NCBI RefSeq assembly: GCF_002078875.1
Contig: NC_034409.1
Coordinates: forward strand, 60,961,244 to 61,025,243
Direction of reading: 5' to 3'
DNA length: 64,000 bases
DNA from: Numida meleagris
Taxonomy: Eukaryota > Chordata > Aves > Galliformes > Numididae
Below the pieces are notes generated by a model. It was not told the origin of the DNA. It saw only the letters and a list, made by a program, of their open reading frames with translations, and did not search any database. Position 1 is the stretch's first letter. Each line of letters opens with the position of its first letter. The position numbers and the translations under genes are program-made. This document shows positions 40,758-64,000 of the stretch, piece after piece.

Positions 40758-43648
40758 CCAGGCCAGGCCTTGTAGACATGATATGTCCTCTTCCCACAGA
40801 GGAAAGAGGGAAGAGGACAGGTTTGGAACTGGGTATGGTGTGTACCAGCAGCCAAGTTTTTTCTCCTCAAGACGTAAATTCCGCAAAAATCAGAATCCTG
40901 CTGGATTCTGCCCAACACTGAAAAGAGAGCAGACAGCATGCAGGCAGCCACAAACAAGTCCCTTCCTCGGAAGCTGGCTGAGGTAACTGCGTCTCTCCAT
41001 GGTCATGATTTTGGGGTTTTGTTGGCCTGCAGCTACCACCACGGGATCCTTCAAGTATGGCCATTCAAGGCAAGCAAGGCCAAGGACACACCTGAAGTGC
41101 TGTGGGCCAGTTCAGTCCCACATGCCAAAGGCACTGTGCAGAAAGGCAATATTTATTGGTTGTGTTTGGGAGCAAGTTGTCATTAAAGGGAGAGGCAGGA
41201 ATCAGAAAGAGGAGAATAAAAGCATCCTTTGAAAGCAAATTGTAGTGGTACCTCAGCCTCCCCAGTGCAAAAGGGACTGACTGGGGACTGTTCATATGAG
41301 ATGAGGAACAAGAGAAAAAAGAGAAGGAAGCCACCAGGGGTTCTAGCACAGGAGGGAGAAGCTTGCCTTCCCACAAGCCCAGTGTCACCACTCAGGAGCC
41401 CTGCCTCTGGGAAGCTGACCTCCTCTGTTTGACCTCTTCTGCTGTTTTATCTTGAAGCAAAGGAGAAGAGGGTAGTGTCAGGAGCAAACAGTGAATCAGC
41501 AACTGATACCATATCAAAAAGCAGAAGATAATGCTCACCAGAGGAAGTGCAGTGAAAAGCACCTTTGGACATTGGTAGGTTTTGTCTGAGCTGCAGGAGG
41601 CAGAGTTGCAGGTGATGGCTGCAGATAGCTGCACTGCATTTATGCATCCTGGCCTTATTGTGGAAGAAGTAGCAGCCAAGCACATAAACTGCAATCTGAG
41701 GGAGGCATCAGAAAGAAGGGAGGCTGGGCTGTGTTATGCAAGGAAGAGCAGGATGATGCAGGAAATTTGCTGGCTGCACGATATGAACTGGCAGCTGGAA
41801 TCCTGCACTGCATGCCAATGTCAAGAGGAGGGAGCAGGGACAGAGAACCAGGGTACAGAGCCAGGGTACAGCTGAAAGAGCAATCCTGGCTGGGTCAATG
41901 TTGCTGCTGGAGTAGGGCATAGCCACAAGATGGACAGGGAAATGTGAGCAGTAGTTTTTCCTAGTAACGTGAATGGGGATTGCTGTTTCCAAACTTGAAC
42001 TCTTCTGGAGCATGGCTCACTCCAGCTGCAAGAAGGGCAAGGAAAGGTGTAGCAAGAAAAAAGCGGTCAGTTGCTGGACACCAGTCCAAATTAAAATGCC
42101 TTTCTTTTCAAGATGTTGGAAGCTAGTTGGCTTCTTTACACCTCTTAATTAACTTGCGGGTGGTGTGGGCTACAGGGTATCTCAAAGCAAAATGTCCAGC
42201 AAAGTTCTTGGGACACAGAGGCTGCCATGAGGATCAGACCCTGCTTGCATTTTCTCCAACATGAAATAAGGGCAATGCTCCTGCATTCAGCAAGTTTGCT
42301 GCTTACTGACACTAACAAGAATGAGAGGAGTGTCTGCAAAGATGCTAATGACACATACATCTATGATGCAAGCTGCCAGGAGCACAGAGCCCCAGTTCAG
42401 GGGGACCAAGCTGTTCCTCATTGTCCTCTGCTAGCAGAGCACCACGACCCGTGCTGAGAGCAGTGCAGGCTTTGTTGTTCTCCCCACTGGCTCCTAGGTG
42501 TCCGCAGCTCATTGTCCCTGCTGCAGAGGGCAAAGCCACAGAAGACCACGAAGGCCCAAGCCCCTCAGCAGCCTGGGCCTGGTTGGAGTCTGGGCCTAGC
42601 TGGACACCTGACAGCCAGCCGAGGCACATGGGCAGAAGAGAGGTTCTGCTGGGGCAGGACAGTGACCTGTCGTGCAGCCCCACAAGGACAGGGCAGAGTC
42701 CAAGGCAATGAACACAGTGGCTGCAGGGCTGCTCTTTCACAGAGCTTCAAGCTCGGGGAGCTCGTGTGTGTGCATGGAAGCCTCGGGGCCCTGTCCGGTG
42801 CACCAGCAGGCAGAAGTAAGGCACAGGGCCTGCTGGGCAGCCCTCGACAGGGACCACATCTGCACCCCTGCATCCAGTACTGCTGAGCTCCTGCAGAGCT
42901 GTGAAGGCCAGGTCCAAGGTTCAGACCCCTGTATCTCCAGATCTCAGTGAAGAAAACCAGGGCAATAGCATTTCCAATGGCATTGGATGAAAGCCCCCAT
43001 TCACCACAGTGATTGCTTTAAAAGCACTGTTGTTGATTTAAGGAGATGTGGATCAGGTGTTATGAAACTCCCACGTGATCTGCTTGGGTTTGCTCACAAA
43101 CACACCCTCGGATCCCTGGGCTTCTGCACATGCACAGACCTTGCCTTCTCCCTGCCCTCCCCCAGGCTGGTTCTTCACCCCTAACTGGGAACAGATCCGA
43201 GGACACCCTGAGCAGGAAGGACGAGGAGCAGAGAGCACATCTTAGAGCCGCACCCCGGAGCCCATGCACTAGCACAGGGCCAGCGATCTGCAGGGTAGCA
43301 CAGTGGGAGTCACTGCCTCCTGCTTGCCTAGAAGCTTTCCCCCCTACACATTACCTCCCCACATTACACAGCTATCGCTACTCTTCATTCCCATCCCTCT
43401 CTGGCCCCCTCTTATGACTTTCTCCACCTTTCTGCTGCATGAGGACTTCTCTGCTGCAGCCTTCAGTGCCAATTGCCCATCCTTCAGGCATCCACTGCTT
43501 CCTGGCAGTGCAGTGCTGCCTGCTCTGTCCTACAGGAACCATTAGGAACAAGCTCTTCCCTGTGCTGATCCAAACCAATAATTGCTCCCCACCCTCCAGC
43601 CCTCTCTCCCTTTGCTGGGAATTGTTTTCCCTCCCAAATTCACTGGCC

Positions 43649-43766
43649 CACGCCCAGCTAGACTTGCAGGCGAGCAGATGCCCAGCTCACCTGCACCCAT
43701 GCGGGGTCTGCCAGGCAAGCCGGTCCCGTCTCACCAGCGTCCGGATGGGGAATCCGCTGCACGCCG
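43649..43766. promoter_or_regulatory. CpG-dense patch, possible SLC6A12 promoter or first exon
   Basis: About eleven CpGs in under 120 nt, against CpG-poor surroundings, about 7 kb upstream of the SLC6A12 start exon. On the minus strand it contains GGTGCAG/GTGAGC, a possible splice donor. Suggestive only. Confidence 0.2.
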
Positions 43767-46027
43767 GGGAGATGCAGCAAGAGTTAAGGCAAAGGCTCCC
43801 CTCTCTCCTCCTCCAGTCCCTCCCCTTCCACCAGCTCCCCCCACCAAATTGTCACCCTGCTCTCAGGTGGGTGGTGGGGTGGCACAGGGAGGTGTGTTGG
43901 GGAGGGAGAACTCTCTCTGGAGCTCCCTTTCCGCATGTGCCTCTCCAGACCTTGAACTGCGGCCCCGACAGGAAAGCAAGAATAGTAAGCAGCTGTGGGT
44001 GGGCAGGGCAAAGGCCCCACATTTGCAAAGATCAGCCACAGCCATCGGCAGTGAGCCCACAGACCCCATAGCACAGCCCTAGCCGCCTGCCTGCTCTCCA
44101 CCCGTCTCAGTGCCAATGTGCTTTTCCAGGGCTGCTCGTGAGCTATGCCAGCAGCAGGCATTCCAGTTTTGCTACTTTTCTCAAGACAGTTCAGCTCCAT
44201 AAATTTTTTTTTAATCGTTGTTACTGTTTCATCTATCGCTTTGCCCATAAACGTGCCTGCCAAATTCCTACTGACCTTTTCATGTACCTATGCCACCAAA
44301 CCAGAGCCGCATGCAGGGTTTATACTGGGACGTGTCCACAATACACCAGTGTTAAATCTTTGTCTGGTCACCAGAGAGCTGACTGCAGCCCGCTGGGTCA
44401 TGAGACCACAGTATGAGCACCACAGTCCCTGCTGATGGGGGATCATGCCGCCATGCCGCTGCCACAGAGCACCAGTGTCACCCAGGGCAGCTGGGGAAGA
44501 GGGGCAGAAGAGGTTATCCAGATATGGAGAGGGATTGAGATAAGCCTAGGTAAGCAGAGCTGACCTAAAAACTTCATTTATCCACACTGAAGTATTTCAC
44601 AAGAACATCACAGCCTTTTGCAAAACCGTAGATGGGAAAGACCTGTGACATTCAGGCAAAAGAAGAAGAAAGCCAACCTAAATGAAAATTTTATCTAGAA
44701 ATGAGTGAAAATCACTCTCCATCAGGGAAAAAAAAAGGCTGTTATTTCTATTCTTCAAATCAGAAAATACCAGAAGTTATAGACACTCAGTTTTCAGAGC
44801 TTCTCCCCAGGTAATAATTCACTGCGGTTTTCACAGGGCAACCTCATCCTGCTGTGGCAGCCTCCACTTGAGGACTCACCACTGTCACAGCCCAGATCCC
44901 AACAACCTGATCCTCATCCTCTGTCACCCTAGTGGCACGGACCCCAGGGACCACTGGAGACCAGGAGTTACAGTCCATGCTGCACTCCCAGTGGTGGCTG
45001 TCCCTGGCTTTGGGCACATTCTGCACCCCAGCAAGGGTCTCCTCCCCACCCTGCTCCCTGCTGGCTGGCAGTGCTCCTCGCCTCCCTTCTTCTATCACTC
45101 TTTGAGGCCAGAGCATGGTGCAGTCTGGCTCCCATCCTGCTCGGCTCCAGCCAGAGGAGCCACCACAGCCCATGCCCATCCACCTTTTGGCACCTTTGCT
45201 AATGAAACCAAAGAAACGCTGTCTTCACTGCTGCTTGTTTGATCAGGAATTTGCCTTGTCGGCTGAATGCTGTATTTTTAGAGGAGATTCCCCTCGGCAT
45301 TCTTATAATTTATGTTTTATGTTTATGGTTAACTTCTGCTTAAGCAAGCCTGTGACTTCCTACAACAATTCCACCGTAACTAATCACAAGTGAACATAAC
45401 CAAAGTAACGAGTGCTAACGAGGCCCTGCAGTACCATAGTGGGCTCCAGCAGCTGCAGTGCTGCTGTGGTGCAGGGCCTCACTGTGCCCTTCTCAGCGCT
45501 GTACATCACTGACAGCCCCTTCCAAGGGCTCTGGAGAAGAGGAGGCTGTCAGGAGTCTCCTCCTTTGGAAGCACATTCAGGGCAAGATGTCCCTTTATCC
45601 CACAGCTCCCATGGTAAAGGAGAAGACAAGGCAAGGGGAGATTGCTCAGGAGCTCAGTGTTGGCAACAGCAGCTGGCTGGGGGGAGGATTAGAGATGATA
45701 GGGCAATGTCCTTGGTCTAACAGGCTTTTTGAGACTAACAGCAGTGCTTGCTGGTGATCAGAGACCACAGATCGCCACATTCCAAATTTCACCAGCATTT
45801 GGGATGCTATAAAAGAAGTGGTAGGTGCTGCTGTGATTTAACCATGGTGTCTTTAAAAATGCTGTGGAAAAATGTCGTATCTGGAAGTTTCAGGTATACT
45901 CATTTCAGATTTAGTCCATCAATCTGCTCAATGAATAATGAGAATCTACTCAATTCATATTTCAAGCCAGGCATCACAGCTTTCAATTCTTCTTCGCAAA
46001 GTCCTATTGCAAGTAAGAATATCCAAA

Positions 46028-46031
<4 letters not shown>

Positions 46032-46079
<48 letters not shown>
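46032..46079. repeat. T48 homopolymer
   Basis: Forty-eight consecutive T on the plus strand, flanked by a single C on each side. It could be the poly(A) tail of a minus-strand retro-insertion, but the adjacent sequence (46080-46270) is not a gene I recognise. Confidence 0.95.
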
Positions 46080-48156
46080 CTTATCTGACCTGCAAAGCTC
46101 ATCCAAAGCTTTACAGCAATTAGGTCATTTAGGAACACGGGCTTTGGAGGTTTCCTGGCTCATACATAACCAGATCAATAAACCACATGCCCAATTCAAT
46201 GGACACAAGGCTATTTGGAAACAGAGCAAGTCACAAGCCTTTCAACAGGCTCCCATTTTGCCTAAGTGCAGCTGAGCAGACTTCCTACCTCAGCCATTTT
46301 CTGGAGGTAGCTGTGGACAATTTTCTATTAGTTTTAATAAACCTCCCCAGTGGACCAAAACTCTTGTAGATATTAATGGAAAATGAAAGTATAATTTTGT
46401 TTGAAATTAGTAAGACATGGAAGAGAATGTGTTTCTGGAGCTTCTGGTATGATTCACACATTAAAGCCAACTGAAGATTATCCTCTGTATTAAACTCCGT
46501 TCATTCATCTCTGGAAATAATTTCTACCAGCCAGCACTGTATGAAAGTGGACTGTCTCCATCCCCCATCACACTGGAGGTCTCTTCCCAAAGGAGCTTTT
46601 CCTTTTTCTGAACTATTCCCTACCCTCAGCTCACAGGTGAGCATCAACCTGTAGGTCCCCAGGAGGCTGTAACAGCACATGCCACAGCTGGGAGGGAATA
46701 CGATCCCTGTGGGAGAGAGCTGGCTGCAGCTTGGAAAACACCAACAGACAGCAGGAGCTAAAGTGCCCCCATCATCTTGAGCCAGGGAAAGTCCCTCTCT
46801 GGCCCTGCAGCTGGTGAACTGCCCATCACCCACCATGCAAGTGGGATCGAAGAGCCTCACAACTCAGAGGATCCCCTGATCCACTTCAGAGTCTGGGTCT
46901 AAGGGATGGCCAGCTGAGGTCAACCATCGTCTTTTCAGAAGGGGGAGAAAGAAATCCGCTGGAGCACAGCCAGATTGCTACTAATCAGCATCAGTTCCCA
47001 TAGACAACTATATGCTGCTTATGTGTGGAAAGCAAGAGCTGGCACTATACCAGAGGAAAGGGTCTTCTCTAAGCCTTCTTCTCTAACCTTCTCCTGCAGA
47101 AACCCTTACCACGTACTGCTCGCACTTATCCAAGTGCCCCACGGCCCCAGAAGGCAAGCAGGCAGCATGAAGCTCTCCTCCTCCACGTCACCTTGCCCCA
47201 GGGAGTGGTGCTGGGGACCTGTCCCCTCGCCCCGCAGGAGCACCCGGTGCCACCAGCCTGCCCGAGGAGGGACCCTTGCACCTCGCCGCTCTGCTGCCGG
47301 CAGAAGGTGAGGTCCTGGGGCCACCTGGTGGCTCGTTGCGTGGATTGTTTGAATTCCTGTCCTCTCCGTGCTGGGTGCTCCAGCAGCACTAGACCAGGCC
47401 ATAGCACGGTGCCCACCAGTCCTTGGGAAAGCCGAGCTCTGTTCAGTCACTCAGCCCTTCCTAGGCTCTGGCTTTCTCAGGGTTACCTGAGAGCTATCCA
47501 GATTCCCAGGGCTACGTGTCCTCTGGGCGCCCTCTTCAGATGCTGAGGCTAGGACACTTAAAACAATGGTTCTCTGATCGTTCTTGTTAATTTTTTTTTC
47601 ACTCAAACAGCCTGAAAATGAGAGGCTCTATCTGTGACTGAGTTGACATAACATACAGATCCCATCTGAGCCGTGCAGCCTTTCCTCCATATGCAGGGAA
47701 ACAAAAATAGCAGGTTCTAGAGAACCTGGAATCCAGTCAGCACAAAAATGACTTAGACCTGCAGAGATGAGGGACAGTTTCCCACAAGCCTTCACTTGCA
47801 TGAAGAAATGCCAGCCCACACACTTCTAGACCCTGGGAATAGCCCAGTGACTCATCAGCCAGATGACTCTTTTGGCTGGGAGCAGGTGATGGCTCCAGCA
47901 GAAGGTGGCATTGCACTAAGAACCCCAAGCCTACTGCATACAGAGGCCTCCCAGTCACTTTTCCCTGCTTTCCCTCCCACCTAAACCAAGCTTCTTCTCT
48001 CACCACCCTCCTGTACAAATGTGCCAGTGCAACAGAGATGCAGCCCCAAATGCCCAGCACAGTTTCACTGATACACACTCCAGCAAACATGATGTAAGCA
48101 ACAGATGCCAGCCACAGAAAATGAAACAGACTGTAACTAGAGGGGAAAGACAAGAA

Positions 48157-48162
48157 TTTAAT
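48157..48162 (-). terminator. SLC6A13: Possible poly(A) signal of SLC6A13 (ATTAAA)
   Basis: ATTAAA in the gene direction, 353 nt after the stop codon. It is the best hexamer I see within 1 kb; no AATAAA is present there. The true 3' end could lie elsewhere. Confidence 0.25.
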
Positions 48163-48514
48163 GGAATGAATGGAGAGCTCCCAAAGTCCACACCAGAGCC
48201 ACAACTTTGAAACTCTGGCACTCTCCACTCCATGATCAGTCCTTCTTCTCTGCCCATCAGAAGGCTGGGGGTGTTCAGGAAGGAACACCCATGTTTGATC
48301 TGCCCCTTCAGAGCCCTCTTAGGGAGAGGATTAAGGTGCATTGCTAACTCCACGCAGACCATCTCCGCAGCAGCCTCTCCCTCAGAACTTCCAGGGAAGG
48401 GAACTCAACCCAGAAATCCCTGTCTCCTTAGTGAGTGAATCCTTGTGTTATCCAACAGGTGGTAAAAGCTGCATAGAAACCATCCTGGGGGAGGGAGGGA
48501 GAGTCACACAGGTC

Positions 48515-63408
<14,894 letters not shown>

Positions 63409-64000
63409 CTGGAAGTGGGACGAGGGGACACGCATGAGTGCTCCAAGCACCTTGCTTTAGCCTATGGTGTGAAGAAATGCATTTTTTATATGTGCCCAGG
63501 AATTGCATGGCATGGCACAGCATGCTTGGAGCCAGAGAAAACCTTGCTAGTCCTAGGAGTGATCCAGAGTGAGAGTCAGGCTGTCACAAGAGCAACTCCA
63601 CCGCAGACAGCAGTAATACTTGTCTGCATCAGCAAAGGGGCTGTGCATCCCTACCTCAGTTGCTAATTGCTACGGTGTGCCACAAAAATACCACATTGTG
63701 CTCTGTGTTTCCAAATGGTCAAACCAACTGAGGTCTCCTAAAGCTTCCTCAACAGTTCAAATAGCGTCATTAATGCCTTTGCATTGCTCCTACACATTCA
63801 AGTCTTATTGATCACCTCTAAAACAGTTGGTCAGTTTGCTGTATCACACTGGGCCAGCAAAGAAATGTTGCTCCTTCAGGTTTTTCCTGTGTGGACGTGC
63901 TGATCAGCACTCTTCAACTTAATGTTACCTTACAGCTCTTTTCTCAGCTTCAGCAGTTACGCACCAAGGAACTAAAGAACTTCTCTAGAGGAACCACAAT
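63409..64000 (-). other. SLC6A13: SLC6A13 intron upstream of the TM5 exon (partial)
   Basis: 592 nt to the window edge; the TM4 exon (expected [13 protein letters not shown] motif) is not here, so it lies beyond 64000. Confidence 0.85.

Larger units (their letters stand above)
36672..48156. other. Upstream region of SLC6A12 / intergenic to SLC6A13
   Basis: 11.5 kb that must hold the SLC6A12 promoter and non-coding first exon(s), none of which can be fixed by sequence. It contains CR1 copies (38387, 40583), a T48 run, and CpG-dense patches (43649-43766, 47226-47370). Longer frames at 43439-44071 and 47737-48288 have no family match. Confidence 0.6.

Noticed and set aside
43439..44082. Overlapping plus-strand frames of 210 and 166 codons
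   Set aside because: GC-rich Pro/Ser/Cys-rich translations with no domain; both frames open over the same DNA, which indicates low stop density rather than coding.
45865..45875. Match to the tonicity element TGGAAANNYNY upstream of SLC6A12
   Set aside because: The motif is short enough that several matches are expected by chance in a window this size; no clustering seen.
47737..48288. 183-codon minus-strand frame with a hydrophobic stretch (SYSLFHFLWLASVAYIMFAG)
   Set aside because: It lies in the 3' flank of SLC6A13 after a confirmed stop codon, matches no SLC6 segment, and lacks splice or family support. Chance frame.

Overview
The window is vertebrate nuclear DNA, almost certainly from a bird. 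It has widely spaced exons with GT-AG introns, several fragments of the avian-type CR1 LINE (a reverse-transcriptase FADDT motif and 3' ends with ATTCTATGATTCTA-like octamers), and no Alu or L1-type repeats that I recognise. A galliform is a reasonable guess, but the species cannot be fixed from sequence alone.

The coding content is two tandem, same-orientation SLC6 (Na+/Cl- coupled neurotransmitter/osmolyte symporter) genes, both on the minus strand. The first is SLC6A12 (BGT1, betaine/GABA transporter). Its whole coding region lies between 36667 (ATG) and 9363 (stop) in 14 coding exons totalling 1824 nt, or 607 residues. The second is SLC6A13 (GAT2, GABA/taurine-type transporter). Its last nine coding exons (63408 down to 48515, 369 residues plus stop) are present, covering TM5 to the C-terminus; the 5' half lies beyond position 64000. 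The order SLC6A12-SLC6A13 in head-to-tail orientation matches what is known for human 12p13.33. All exon joins were read by hand. Each has AG/GT boundaries and phases that close, and the corresponding exons of the two paralogues have identical lengths (135, 104, 125, 113, 138, 103, 101, 171 nt) until the last exon, which differs (144 against 120 nt).

Layout: 1-9052 is the flank 3' of SLC6A12, with two CR1 copies, a 28-nt A run and no gene I can support. A short open frame runs off the left edge; by human synteny the neighbour on that side would be IQSEC3, but I cannot confirm it. Positions 9053-36671 hold SLC6A12 with CR1 copies in introns. Positions 36672-48156 are the intergenic/5' region of SLC6A12 (its non-coding first exon is not located), with CR1 copies, a 48-nt T run and two CpG-dense patches. 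Positions about 48157-64000 hold the 3' part of SLC6A13, with a large 8.3-kb intron carrying two more CR1 copies. Several AT-rich intronic or flanking stretches look like conserved regulatory DNA, but that is inference needing an alignment.

The two proteins are 12-TM plasma-membrane symporters that move GABA, betaine or taurine with Na+ and Cl-. I see no novel system here. The interesting points are the paralogue comparison, a few splice and repeat oddities, and candidate regulatory elements.
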